Below, in pieces: positions 1 to 9,794 of a stretch of DNA of 64,000 nt. Every line of letters begins with the position of its first letter. Position 1 is the stretch's first letter. This DNA comes from an uncultured Pelagibacteraceae bacterium (GTDB lineage Bacteria; Pseudomonadota; Alphaproteobacteria; Pelagibacterales; Pelagibacteraceae), in contig CACBFJ010000001.1 of NCBI GenBank assembly GCA_902538495.1, positions 115,534 through 179,533 on the forward strand. The letters run 5' to 3'. A program made the translations under genes and the position numbers. The notes beneath the pieces were generated by a model. That model was not told the DNA's origin, searched no databases, and saw only the letters and a list, made by a program, of their open reading frames with translations.

Positions 1-65
1 AAACTTAAGCTTACAGCTCCAAAAAAAACCAAAAAAGGTCCAGGTATTGTTTTGATTATGTTCAT
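1..65 (-). CDS. Partial N-terminus of a membrane protein, possibly DMT/EamA-type permease (continues off left edge)
   Basis: Reverse-strand ATG at 65 overlaps the stop of the 62..1060 ORF (ATGA). Reads MNIIKTIPGPFLVFFGAVSLSF..., hydrophobic and open to the window edge. Confidence 0.45.
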   Translation of the reverse strand, partial: MNIIKTIPGPFLVFFGAVSLS

Positions 66-1060
66 TCAATTTGAGAAATTAAATTTTGAGTTTCTAAGTC
101 ATATAACTTAAATAAATTTTCTGCACTAGATAAATCAACATGCTTAAACTTTATTTTAGAGCCTGGTGATAGTTGAACTAATTTGTCGTAATCAGCGCTT
201 ATTACTACTCCTATTTTTGGATATCCTCCTATGGTCCCATGATCTGAAAGCATAACAATGGGATTCCCATCTGCAGGTACTTGTATTACTCCTTTTATTA
301 ATCCTTCTGATTTAATGTTGGTATCAATAACATTCTCTATTTTAGGTCCCTCTAACCTCATACCCATACGATCAGTTAACTTTGAAACAACAAATTCTTT
401 TTCTAGAAAGATTTTTTTTCCTTTATCTGAAAAATAATCAAAATTTGTTCCTTTAATTATTCTAATATTTTCTATTTTAGTATTTATATAATTTAATTTT
501 CTTTCCATTGATTGATTATTTAATTTTGAAATATTTATCACTTGTTCGTTTTCAAGCTTTTTACCATCATTTGCACCAATTATTGCTTTTGTATTTGTAG
601 AACAACTAGACCATTGATATTCTAAATCTATCTGACCACCAATAGCTAAATATCCATACACAGACTTATTGGTAGACAAAATATCTATTTCATCACCATT
701 CTCTAAATTTAAAGATTGATAACAGTTACCATCAATAATTATATCTTTTTTTTTAATCTTAAAATTTACCTCACCTGTGATTGCAATATTAATTTTATTT
801 CCAAAATATTTAAGTAAAGGGCCTTGGTACGCAAATTCTAAAGCAGGTGAATTTATCTTATTACCAACAAGTTTATTTGATAAAAAATAATTTCTTTTAT
901 CCATTGCTCCACTAAAAGGAATTCCAACATGATAAAGATTTTTTCGACCCTCATCTTGAAAAGTAGTGTTAATTCCTGCTCTGATAACTTGAAAATAATT
1001 TTTACTCATTATAATTTTCGTACTGTTTTTTTGATATTTCTTTAAATAAAACAATATCAC
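62..1060 (-). CDS. pxpC: 5-oxoprolinase subunit PxpC / biotin-dependent carboxyltransferase (KipA) family
   Basis: ORF with family motifs (QDEGR..GIPFSGAMD, GVIQVPADGNPIVMLSDHGTIGGYPKIGVV); next to pxpB and pxpA. True start is probably the internal Met at about 1006 (MSKNYFQVIRAG). Confidence 0.9.
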   Translation of the reverse strand: MILFYLKKYQKNSTKIIMSKNYFQVIRAGINTTFQDEGRKNLYHVGIPFSGAMDKRNYFLSNKLVGNKINSPALEFAYQGPLLKYFGNKINIAITGEVNFKIKKKDIIIDGNCYQSLNLENGDEIDILSTNKSVYGYLAIGGQIDLEYQWSSCSTNTKAIIGANDGKKLENEQVINISKLNNQSMERKLNYINTKIENIRIIKGTNFDYFSDKGKKIFLEKEFVVSKLTDRMGMRLEGPKIENVIDTNIKSEGLIKGVIQVPADGNPIVMLSDHGTIGGYPKIGVVISADYDKLVQLSPGSKIKFKHVDLSSAENLFKLYDLETQNLISQIE

Positions 1061-1676
1061 CTGGATTTATTAAATTTGGATTTGTTTCTTTTGAACTATC
1101 AAATATTGTTAATGGACTATTACCAATAACATTCCATCCACCTGGACTTTCAAAAGTATAAATATTTGCAAACTGTTCGGTCAAAGCCACCGATCCCTTA
1201 GGAACTTTAACCCTAGGTGTTTCGAGACGTTTGGCTCTCATATTTTCAGATAAATCTCCTAAAAAAGGCATTCCAGCAATAAAGCCTGTCATATAACAGA
1301 AGAATTCTTTACTAAAAAAATTTTCATAAATTTTTTCTCTTTTAAGATTAAGTTTTTTCTCCAACCTGACTATATCTAAAGCAAAATTTTCATCACAACA
1401 TACTGGAACTTCAATTGTTTTATTTTTTAGATTATCTTCATTGGTAATATTAAGGTTTTCTATTATCTTTTTTAAATCTTTAAAATTTGTTTTTTTTAAA
1501 TCGAAAGAAATTATTAATTTATTATAAGAGGGAGATAAATTATTTATTGATGATATATTTTCTTTCTGAATACTTTTGAAATATCTAATTACTTGAGTAT
1601 TGGTCTCTTTATTTACCTCTTTACCAAAATCACAATATAATGCTGCGTCACCAAGATTTAATATATTTTTTATCAT
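1002..1676 (-). CDS. pxpB: 5-oxoprolinase subunit PxpB (KipI family)
   Basis: KipI-like ORF (YMTGFIAGMPFLGDL, TPRVKVPKGSVAL, SPGGWNVIGNSPL, NPGDIVLF). Confidence 0.9.
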   Translation of the reverse strand: MIKNILNLGDAALYCDFGKEVNKETNTQVIRYFKSIQKENISSINNLSPSYNKLIISFDLKKTNFKDLKKIIENLNITNEDNLKNKTIEVPVCCDENFALDIVRLEKKLNLKREKIYENFFSKEFFCYMTGFIAGMPFLGDLSENMRAKRLETPRVKVPKGSVALTEQFANIYTFESPGGWNVIGNSPLTIFDSSKETNPNLINPGDIVLFKEISKKQYENYNE

Positions 1677-1679
1677 GCC

Positions 1680-2483
1680 ATGATATACTTAACACTTATG
1701 ACTATGGAAATTAATATAAATTGTGATTTAGGAGAAAAATCAAAACACCATTCAAATAAACATGATCCAGAATTATTGGAAATAGTTAATTCTGCAAATG
1801 TTGCTTGTGGATACCATGCTGGAGATGAGGAAACTATGAGCCAAGTCATAGAAATATCAAAAAAAAATGGTGTAAGTATCGGTGCGCATCCATCTTTCAA
1901 TGATCCAGAAAATTTTGGAAGAGAAAGAATGAATTTATCTGACTCAGAAATTCAAAAACTCATAATTGATCAATACGATATTCTTCAAAAGAAAGCATCA
2001 GAGCAAGGAGAAAATGTTACACATATCAAGCCTCATGGAGCTTTAAACAACATGGCTTGTGAAAATATTGATTTAGCGACAACACTTGCAAAAAGTATAA
2101 AGGGAATTAGTAAAGATTTAATTTATTTAGTTCCCACTGGATCTAAAATGGAGGAAGCTGCAAAAAAGCTTGATATGAAAATAGCCTGTGAGATATTTGC
2201 GGACAGAAATTATGAGGATGACGGAAATCTTGTCTCCCGAAAGAAACCTCATGCTTTAATTACAGATCCAGAGCAGGCAAAAACACACGTTTTAAGTATG
2301 GTTAAAAATCAGTCGCTTAATTGTCACAGTGGAAAGCAAATACCTTGTGAAATCGACTCTGTGTGTATACATGGAGACAATATGAGTTCATTAGCAACTG
2401 CTAAGTCTATCAAAGATAACTTACTAAATAATGGCCTCAAACTGAAACCTTTAAACAAAATGAAGAAATTTACAAATGATTAA
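1680..2483 (+). CDS. pxpA: 5-oxoprolinase subunit PxpA (LamB/YcsF family)
   Basis: INCDLGE..., NVACGYHAGDE, IGAHPSFNDPENFGRERM, HIKPHGALNN, VCIHGDN motifs. Likely start is the internal ATG at 1704 (MEININCDLGE). Confidence 0.92.
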   Translation: MIYLTLMTMEININCDLGEKSKHHSNKHDPELLEIVNSANVACGYHAGDEETMSQVIEISKKNGVSIGAHPSFNDPENFGRERMNLSDSEIQKLIIDQYDILQKKASEQGENVTHIKPHGALNNMACENIDLATTLAKSIKGISKDLIYLVPTGSKMEEAAKKLDMKIACEIFADRNYEDDGNLVSRKKPHALITDPEQAKTHVLSMVKNQSLNCHSGKQIPCEIDSVCIHGDNMSSLATAKSIKDNLLNNGLKLKPLNKMKKFTND

Positions 2484-2979
2484 AAAGATATTCATCACAA
2501 TCTTATTATCTATAACTCTGATATCAAATTCTTACTCAGCAGGATCTAGTAGCAGTGGGGGTGAAGGTGATGGTCCAAAAACCAAAACAAATTATGAAAA
2601 GGCAGTTAAATTAATAAAATCTGCAAATAAATATGAAAAAAAAGGAAAAAAAGATAAAGCACAATCAAGTTATGAAAAAGCTTTAAAACTTTTACTTAAA
2701 TCAAACAATAAAAAACCAAATAAACCAGATACTTTAAATTATTTAGGTTTTACTTCTAGAAAATTAGGTGATTTTGAAAATGGAGAGAAATATTATCTTC
2801 AAGGTTTGGCAATCAATCCTTACCACATTGGTATTAATGAATATTTAGGTGAGCTTTACGTAGCAACAAATAGACATAATCTTGCAGTTGAAAGATTAGA
2901 AGTTTTAAAAGGTTGTGATTGTAAAGAATATGATGACCTGAAAGCCATTATAGCTGGAGAAAAGATTTCTAAGTATTAA
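2476..2979 (+). CDS. Secreted/periplasmic TPR-repeat protein
   Basis: N-terminal signal peptide and TPR-like repeats (YEKALKLLLKSNNKKPNKPDTLNYLGFTSRKLGDFENGEKYYLQGLAINP). Confidence 0.75.
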   Translation: MIKKIFITILLSITLISNSYSAGSSSSGGEGDGPKTKTNYEKAVKLIKSANKYEKKGKKDKAQSSYEKALKLLLKSNNKKPNKPDTLNYLGFTSRKLGDFENGEKYYLQGLAINPYHIGINEYLGELYVATNRHNLAVERLEVLKGCDCKEYDDLKAIIAGEKISKY

Positions 2980-4286
2980 TTAATATTTTTAATCATCTGC
3001 TCTGGTAGCCACAAAGCAATCTCCGGAAAAATCACAACTAATATAACTGCTAAAACCATTAATAAGAATAATGGAAAGGCACTTCTAGCAATGTAACCCA
3101 TATCTTTGTTGGCCATACCTTGAAGAACAAACAAATTAAAACCCACGGGTGGTGTTATTTGGGCCATCTCTACAACAATAACTAAAAATATACCAAACCA
3201 AATCATGTCAAAACCTGCTTGTCTAATCATTGGTTCTATAATTGCCATCGTCAATACTACTGCTGAGATACCATCAAGAAACATTCCTAAAATGATATAA
3301 AAAATCATTAAAACAAAAATTAACACATAAGGAGATAAATCCATATTTTGAATCCACATTGCTAAGTTTCTTGGTAAACCTGTAAAACCCATTGCCAAAG
3401 ATAAGAATGTTGAGCCTGCTAAGATAAATGCAATCATACAAGATGTTTTTGTTGCACCTAGTAAGGATGTTTTAAAAGTTTCTAAAGTTAAACTTTTTTG
3501 AAAATAGGACAAAATTAAAGCTCCAACAACTCCTAAGGATGCGGCCTCAGTAGCAGTAGCTATACCAGTATATATTGAACCTATAACAGCTGAGATTAAA
3601 AATATAACAGGTAAAAGTTGTTTAGATCTTTTTATCTTTTCAAAAATTGAATATTCTTCAATAATTTTAGGCATTTGTTTTTTATTGATCAAAGACCAGA
3701 AAATAACATATGACATAAAAATTAGTGCAATCATTATCCCCGGTAAAATTCCAGCTATAAATAACTTTGCAATAGACTCTTGAACTGCTACTCCATAAAT
3801 AATCAAAATTATTGATGGAGGTATCAATAAACCTAGTGTTCCAGAGCCAGCAAGACTGCCAAGTAAAATTTTCTCAGGATAATTTCTTTTTCTTAATTCG
3901 GGTATAGACATCTTCCCTACAGTTGCAACTGTTGCTGCAGAAGAACCTGAGATTGCCGCAAATAAAGCACAACCGACTACGTTTACATGAATTAAACCTC
4001 CAGGTAATTTTTGCATCCATGGAGATAAACCTTTAAACAGATTTTCAGATAATCTTGTTCTAAATAAAATTTCTCCCATCCAGACAAATAAAGGTAATGC
4101 CGTGAGTGTCCACGAAGATGATGTTCCCCATATTGTTGTTGCCATTGCATCTCCAACTGGTCTTGATGTAAATAACATCATACCTATTGCAGATACTCCG
4201 ATCATGCTCAAGGCTACCCAAATACCTGAACCAAGAAAGAATAATAAAACACTTATGAAAAATATTGTTAATAAAATTTCAGCCAT
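2976..4286 (-). CDS. dctM: TRAP transporter large permease (DctM family)
   Basis: Multi-TM ORF with DctM motifs (GSSAATVATVGKMSIPELRKRNY, GTLGLLIPPSIILIIYG, TEAASLGVVGAL, MAQITPPVGFNLFVLQG). Confidence 0.93.
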   Translation of the reverse strand: MAEILLTIFFISVLLFFLGSGIWVALSMIGVSAIGMMLFTSRPVGDAMATTIWGTSSSWTLTALPLFVWMGEILFRTRLSENLFKGLSPWMQKLPGGLIHVNVVGCALFAAISGSSAATVATVGKMSIPELRKRNYPEKILLGSLAGSGTLGLLIPPSIILIIYGVAVQESIAKLFIAGILPGIMIALIFMSYVIFWSLINKKQMPKIIEEYSIFEKIKRSKQLLPVIFLISAVIGSIYTGIATATEAASLGVVGALILSYFQKSLTLETFKTSLLGATKTSCMIAFILAGSTFLSLAMGFTGLPRNLAMWIQNMDLSPYVLIFVLMIFYIILGMFLDGISAVVLTMAIIEPMIRQAGFDMIWFGIFLVIVVEMAQITPPVGFNLFVLQGMANKDMGYIARSAFPLFLLMVLAVILVVIFPEIALWLPEQMIKNIN

Positions 4287-4769
4287 TTAACTTTTTTTAA
4301 AAATTAAAATAAGTTGATGAAAAACACACATAAAGAAAATAGTGGAACCAAAAGCTACACTTGTTTGAGGGATCCAAATTAAAATTTCATCTGCACCCTC
4401 ACTTCTCTCTTGAAATTTATATGAAATAACTAACATTTTAACAAAATAAAATGCCAAATACCCAGAGAAAAAAGTTGCTACACTTAAACACCAGATTTCA
4501 ATAAATTTTCTTTTTAAACCTGATAATTTTTCAAGAAAAAGAGTAATCCTTATGTGACCGTTTTCAACAAATGTATAAGCTAATGCAAAAAAAGATGCTG
4601 CAGCCATACAGTAACCTGAGTATTCAGCAAGACCTCTGATATAAAAACCAAATATTCTTGATGAAATACCTATCAAAATGAATACTGCCACTAAAATAAG
4701 AAATGCTGCTGCGATATATCCAGAAAATTTATAAAGTTTATTTAAATTTTTATCTAAGATTTTAAACAT
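4287..4769 (-). CDS. dctQ: TRAP transporter small permease (DctQ family)
   Basis: Four-TM ORF between DctM and DctP. Confidence 0.88.
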   Translation of the reverse strand: MFKILDKNLNKLYKFSGYIAAAFLILVAVFILIGISSRIFGFYIRGLAEYSGYCMAAASFFALAYTFVENGHIRITLFLEKLSGLKRKFIEIWCLSVATFFSGYLAFYFVKMLVISYKFQERSEGADEILIWIPQTSVAFGSTIFFMCVFHQLILIFKKS

Positions 4770-4775
4770 GATAAT

Positions 4776-4808
4776 TTAAGGCCACCTAAAATTCTTTGGT
4801 GGCCTTAA
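4776..4808 (-). promoter_or_regulatory. Intercistronic hairpin between dctP and dctQM
   Basis: Perfect inverted repeat TTAAGGCCACC-(11 nt)-GGTGGCCTTAA between the dctP stop and dctQ start. Confidence 0.7.
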
Positions 4809-4819
4809 TTAAAATTTGA

Positions 4820-5791
4820 TTATTTATAACTTGATAAAACGGCTGCCCCTCTTGAACCAGCTTTTTGAGACCATTCCTTTGCCATAGTCTCACCTACTTT
4901 TTCAAAATGAGCTTGTAGAGACGCATTTACTTTGCCTACTACCATCCCAGCATTAGCTAAAGCTTTTTTGTCGCCGACATTTCCTTGTTTTGATAATTGC
5001 CAGCCTTTTCTCTCTGCTAAAGCTGCTTGTTTCATTACTAGATCTTTTGTTGCTTGATCAAGTTTATTCCAAGAATCTTTATTTACAATTACCATATTTT
5101 TTGGAAACCAAGCTGCTATATCATAAAAATATTTCACACCATTCTCCCATATTTTAGAATTTTTTCCTGTCGTTGGGGAAGTGATCATACTTTCAACAGC
5201 ACCAGTAGAAAATGCTTGGCTTATTTCAGCAGCTTCAATTTTAGTTGGCGCCATACCTGTTAGCTCAGCAATTCTAATCGTTGCAGAATTGTATGCTCTG
5301 AACTTTAAACCCTTAAGGTCATTGACAGAGTTGATTTCCTTTTTGCTATATAAGCCTTGTGCAGGCCATGGCACGGCATAAAGAAATACTAAACCTTTTT
5401 CATCTAAGCCTTTGATGATCTCAGCTTTAGATGCTTTGTATAATTTCATTGCATCCGAGTAAGATGTTGCCAAGAATGGCTGTGAGTCTACTTCCAGTAA
5501 AGGGTCCTCTTTACCTAAGGCTGACATAAATCTTTCTCCAATCTGAGCTTGACCAGTTCTCACAGCTCTAAAGATTTCTCCACCTTTAAATAATGAGCCG
5601 CCTGGATGTGTAACTATTGTAAGTTTTCCACCACTTTTTTCAGTCACATTTTTTGCAAATTCAGTTGCGTTTGCAGAATGAAAATTACCAGCACCATAAG
5701 CTAATGCCATATCCCATTTTTCCGCAAAAGAAGAATTAATTGACAAAATTGATGAAACCAAAATAATTGATAAGTATTTTATGAATTTCAT
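4820..5791 (-). CDS. dctP: TRAP transporter substrate-binding protein (DctP family)
   Basis: Signal peptide, then DctP-type SBP (GGSLFKGGEIFRAVRTGQAQIGERF, LKGLKFRAYNS, GAVESMITSPTTG). Confidence 0.92.
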   Translation of the reverse strand: MKFIKYLSIILVSSILSINSSFAEKWDMALAYGAGNFHSANATEFAKNVTEKSGGKLTIVTHPGGSLFKGGEIFRAVRTGQAQIGERFMSALGKEDPLLEVDSQPFLATSYSDAMKLYKASKAEIIKGLDEKGLVFLYAVPWPAQGLYSKKEINSVNDLKGLKFRAYNSATIRIAELTGMAPTKIEAAEISQAFSTGAVESMITSPTTGKNSKIWENGVKYFYDIAAWFPKNMVIVNKDSWNKLDQATKDLVMKQAALAERKGWQLSKQGNVGDKKALANAGMVVGKVNASLQAHFEKVGETMAKEWSQKAGSRGAAVLSSYK

Positions 5792-5904
5792 TTATCCTCC
5801 ATTTTTTTTAAAAGCATTTCATTATGTATTAAAATAATTATCAATAAAAAAATTATACTACTTTTAATTGAATAATTTAAAATATCTAATACTATGGGCT
5901 TACT

Positions 5905-6516
5905 TTGTTAGAAGAAGCACTCATATTAGTTCAGATTATTTTCATTGATATAATCTTGGCAGCAGATAATGCGATCATTATTGGATTGATTGCAGCTAAT
6001 TTTGCGCCCAAAAATAGAAGACAAATTATTTTATGGGGTGTAGCTGGAGCATTAATTTTTAAAATTGTTTTTGCATTATTTGCTACATATTTATTTGAAT
6101 TTTATTTTATAAAAATATTGGGAGGTTTACTCTTAATTTGGATTGTTAATGATTTGAGAAAGGATCTTTTTGAGATTAAAAAAGTTAAATCTCCAACTAA
6201 AAAATCAAAAGAGCCTTCATATATTCAAAGTGTGTATAAAGTTTTATTTGCTGATATTACGATAAGTTTTGATAACGTAATTGGAGTTGTTGGGGCAGCA
6301 AAGGGTAATTTCGGTTTTATGATTTTCGGTCTTGTATTATCAGTTGTGCTTACTGGTGCTATGGCAACCTATCTTGCTAACTATATTCAAAAACATTTAT
6401 GGATTGCTTATGTGGGTTTAGGGTTTATCTTACTTGTTGCTCTTCAACTGGTAATTGGTGGTCTAGTTGATCTAGATATATTGTCTATAAATGAAGAATT
6501 TAAAAAATATTTCTAA
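5905..6516 (+). CDS. TerC/YjbE-family integral membrane protein
   Basis: DIILAADNAIIIGLIAA and ADITISFDNVIGVVGAAKGN motifs of the TerC family. Confidence 0.85.
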   Translation: MLEEALILVQIIFIDIILAADNAIIIGLIAANFAPKNRRQIILWGVAGALIFKIVFALFATYLFEFYFIKILGGLLLIWIVNDLRKDLFEIKKVKSPTKKSKEPSYIQSVYKVLFADITISFDNVIGVVGAAKGNFGFMIFGLVLSVVLTGAMATYLANYIQKHLWIAYVGLGFILLVALQLVIGGLVDLDILSINEEFKKYF

Positions 6517-7286
6517 TAAGAATGTTTTTTTGTAGGGTATTTTTTTTTCCTTACCTCTGAGGCATACTTTCTAATACCAACATTGATATACTTTTTAACA
6601 TTAGAAAACCTTTTAACAAATTTAATGTTGGTATGATTTAATCCAATTAAATCATCAGTCACTAAAACTTGACCATCACAATACACAGATGAACCAATTC
6701 CAATTGTTGGAATATTCAATTTTTGAGTAATGAGTTTTGCAATTTCAGTTTTTACACACTCTAAAACAATTGCAAATACTCCACTTTCTTGTAACAACAT
6801 TGCATCACTTATTAAGTTTTTTATTTCACTATTCGTTTTTCCCTTAGATTTAAATTTTTTTGTTGATTGAGGAAGTAGACCAATATGACCCATAACTGGG
6901 ATTTTATTTTTAATTAAAAACTTTATTTGTTCGATAACCCTTTTGCCACCTTCTAATTTTACTGCATCACATTTAGTCTCTTTTAGAATTTTCTTGGAAT
7001 TCTTTAATGCTAGAGACTTAGTACTATAAGTTTTAAAAGGCATATCGACAACCATTAAACTTTTTTTAATACCCAATCTAACACTTTTGGAGTGATTGAT
7101 CATTTCTGTTAAGGAGACTTTTTTTGTTGAAGAATAATTATATAAAACAGAGCCTAAGGAGTCTCCAACTAAAACAATATCAACATGTTTATCAACCTCT
7201 TCTGCGATATTTTTTGAGTAAGCCGTAAGACATACAATTTTTTGTTTGTTTTTTTTGTTAATTATATCTGAAATTTTTTTTTTCAT
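6513..7286 (-). CDS. panB: 3-methyl-2-oxobutanoate hydroxymethyltransferase
   Basis: VCLTAYS, VLVGDSLGSVLYNYSST, GHIGLLPQS, KLEGG, GIGSSVYCDGQVLV motifs. Confidence 0.92.
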   Translation of the reverse strand: MKKKISDIINKKNKQKIVCLTAYSKNIAEEVDKHVDIVLVGDSLGSVLYNYSSTKKVSLTEMINHSKSVRLGIKKSLMVVDMPFKTYSTKSLALKNSKKILKETKCDAVKLEGGKRVIEQIKFLIKNKIPVMGHIGLLPQSTKKFKSKGKTNSEIKNLISDAMLLQESGVFAIVLECVKTEIAKLITQKLNIPTIGIGSSVYCDGQVLVTDDLIGLNHTNIKFVKRFSNVKKYINVGIRKYASEVRKKKYPTKKHSY

Positions 7287-7290
7287 CGAC

Positions 7291-7389
7291 TTAATAAGAG
7301 ACGGTATTTTCTACTCTTCTTGTGTCCTTTAACTCAAGACCTTTACAAAAAAACCTAAACGACCTATTTACGTTTTTAATTTTAATCAT
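7291..7389 (-). CDS. Candidate 32-aa leader ORF upstream of panB
   Basis: ATG at 7389 to TAA at 7291: MIKIKNVNRSFRFFCKGLELKDTRRVENTVSY, ending 4 nt before the panB ATG. Not in the supplied ORF track. Confidence 0.35.
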   Translation of the reverse strand: MIKIKNVNRSFRFFCKGLELKDTRRVENTVSY

Positions 7390-7449
7390 TTTATGTAAAT
7401 ATTTTTTTATCTATGATGTATTTAAATTTGAATTTAATTCAACTTAAAA

Positions 7450-8232
7450 TTACAAATTTTTATTTTTTTCTGAGGAATAACCCAATGCAACTGCTGTTGG
7501 ATCAAGTTTTTCAATAATTACATTTACTTCTTGGGTAGAAAAAACTTTTTTCCATTCTCCGGATTTTCTTAGTGAAATATGACCAGTTTGAAAACCAGTG
7601 TTAATATCGAAAGATCTATAAAATCCATTTCCAAATTTAACTATTTTTTTTGTATCTACAATTTCATTTTTGTTAATTTTCATCTCAATTTCTTCATCAT
7701 TAATTTTTATTAAATTCTTAACTTTATTTTTACTATATTTTAAACTTATATTTTTTATTTGAATTTCAGATAACTCTACATCACAAAATTCAGACAATTT
7801 CTTAATTAGTTCATCTTTTTGATTTTCAATATCTTCATATTTCACTAAAAAAATATTTTTACAAAGATTTTGGTAATAATTAAGCCAATTTAATAAATCT
7901 GATGCTACTGTTAAAGATTTATCTAAATCACACTTCATAAACTCTTTATAAGATGCACATACATCATAAGGATTTCTAATATTAACTACAACTTTGGATC
8001 TGGGAGGTAAGATCATTAATCTACCGTGTATTTTTAATACAAATTTATTTAATGGATTCTTATCCAGTTGCGCTTTTGAAGTATAATAATCTAAAATTTC
8101 TTTATCAGATTGAATTTGATCTTTTGGAAATACATTTAAGTTGTTTTCAGTAAAAATTTCTCTAATTATATTAGTTGTCCACATTGAACCAGTTCTTGGA
8201 ACTGAGGCTACCCAAAATGTATTGATTTCCAT
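7450..8232 (-). CDS. P-loop sulfotransferase-like protein
   Basis: N-terminal VASVPRTGSMWTTNIIREIF (PAPS-binding P-loop-like) and later VVVNIRNPYDVCASYKEF (3'-PB-like). Confidence 0.7.
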   Translation of the reverse strand: MEINTFWVASVPRTGSMWTTNIIREIFTENNLNVFPKDQIQSDKEILDYYTSKAQLDKNPLNKFVLKIHGRLMILPPRSKVVVNIRNPYDVCASYKEFMKCDLDKSLTVASDLLNWLNYYQNLCKNIFLVKYEDIENQKDELIKKLSEFCDVELSEIQIKNISLKYSKNKVKNLIKINDEEIEMKINKNEIVDTKKIVKFGNGFYRSFDINTGFQTGHISLRKSGEWKKVFSTQEVNVIIEKLDPTAVALGYSSEKNKNL

Positions 8233-9794
8233 TATTCCAATTCTATTGTGCTTGGAGGCTTAGATGTAACGTCATAAACTACCCTATTTATTCCTCTTAT
8301 ACTATTTACAATTTTATTCGAAATCATTTGAATAAAAGGCTTTTTAAATTCATAAAAGTCTGCTGTCATACCATCCTCAGAGGTAATAGCTCTCAATAGA
8401 CACAAATATTCGTAAGTTCTATTATCACCCATTACACCTACAGTCTTAACAGGGAGTAAAGCAGCATAAGCTTGCCAAATCTTACTATAAAAACCATGTT
8501 CTTTTAAAGCAGTAATAAAATAATGATCAGCTTCCTTTAAAATTTTAATTTTTTCTTTTGTTATGGTTCCGGGCATTCTTATTGCTAAACCAGGTCCAGG
8601 AAAAGGATGTCTAGAGATGATTTCTTTATTTAAATTTAGATCTAAACCTAATTTTCTCACTTCATCCTTAAATAAAAATCTTAAGGGCTCTACTAATTTC
8701 AGTTTCATTTTCTTTGGAAGGCCACCTACATTATGATGCGATTTAATTTTAGAGGTTTGGCTACCCGTAACAGATTTACTCTCAATTAAGTCTGGATAAA
8801 GAGTTCCTTGAGCTAAAAATCTCACGTTTTTAATTTTTTTGGCATATCTTTCAAAAATTTTTATAAAAAGATTTCCTATTATTTTTCTCTTTTTTTCTGG
8901 ATCTGAAATATTTTTAAGTTTTCTCAAAAACTCTTTTTCAGCATTTACATAAATTAGATTAATTTTTAATCTCTTTTTAAATGTGTTAACTACTTGTTTT
9001 TCCTCATTTTTTCTTAAAAGACCTGTATTTACGAAAATGCAGTATAATTTTTTTCCTATTGCTTTGTTTATTAATTGCGCAACTACGCTGCTATCCACCC
9101 CTCCAGACAAAGCACATATTACTTTATTTTTGCCAACTTCATTTCTTATCTCTTTTATTAATTTATTTTTTTGATTTTTTACTGACCAATTTTTTTTAAT
9201 CTTACAAATTGAAAAAATGAAGTTTTTAATTATTATTTTACCATTCTCAGTATGAGTTACCTCGGGATGAAATTGTACTCCATAAATTCTTTTTAGGCTG
9301 TTTTCCACAATTGCAAATTTTGAATTTTGACTAGATGCAACAACTCTGAAATTTTTTGGTAATCTGGAGACTTGATCAGCATGGCTCATCCAAACTTTCA
9401 CATATTTTCTATTTTTAAAATAATCTTTTATTAACGGACTATTATTTTTTTTAATAATATTAGCTAAACCGAATTCCCTATGTTTTGATTGTTTTACTTT
9501 TCCACCTTTTATTTTAGATAAAATTTGATGACCAAAGCAGATACCGAGTACTGGTATTTCATTTTCAATAATATTTTCATCAAATGAGTATTTCTTAATA
9601 TCATAAACGTTTAACGGTCCACCTGATAAAATTATTCCTTTAATCTTTTCGTTTATATCTTTATTCTTTATTTTTTTATGACTAATGATTTCTGAAAATA
9701 CACCAAACTCTCTTATTCTTCTTGCAATCAATTGGGTAAACTGTGAACCAAAATCAATAATTAAAATTTTATTAAGACCTTTATCAAGAGTCAT
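8232..9794 (-). CDS. guaA: GMP synthase (glutamine-hydrolysing)
   Basis: GATase triad motifs ([21 protein letters not shown]), ATP-PPase SGGVDSSV, C-terminal [14 protein letters not shown]. Confidence 0.97.
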   Translation of the reverse strand: MTLDKGLNKILIIDFGSQFTQLIARRIREFGVFSEIISHKKIKNKDINEKIKGIILSGGPLNVYDIKKYSFDENIIENEIPVLGICFGHQILSKIKGGKVKQSKHREFGLANIIKKNNSPLIKDYFKNRKYVKVWMSHADQVSRLPKNFRVVASSQNSKFAIVENSLKRIYGVQFHPEVTHTENGKIIIKNFIFSICKIKKNWSVKNQKNKLIKEIRNEVGKNKVICALSGGVDSSVVAQLINKAIGKKLYCIFVNTGLLRKNEEKQVVNTFKKRLKINLIYVNAEKEFLRKLKNISDPEKKRKIIGNLFIKIFERYAKKIKNVRFLAQGTLYPDLIESKSVTGSQTSKIKSHHNVGGLPKKMKLKLVEPLRFLFKDEVRKLGLDLNLNKEIISRHPFPGPGLAIRMPGTITKEKIKILKEADHYFITALKEHGFYSKIWQAYAALLPVKTVGVMGDNRTYEYLCLLRAITSEDGMTADFYEFKKPFIQMISNKIVNSIRGINRVVYDVTSKPPSTIELE

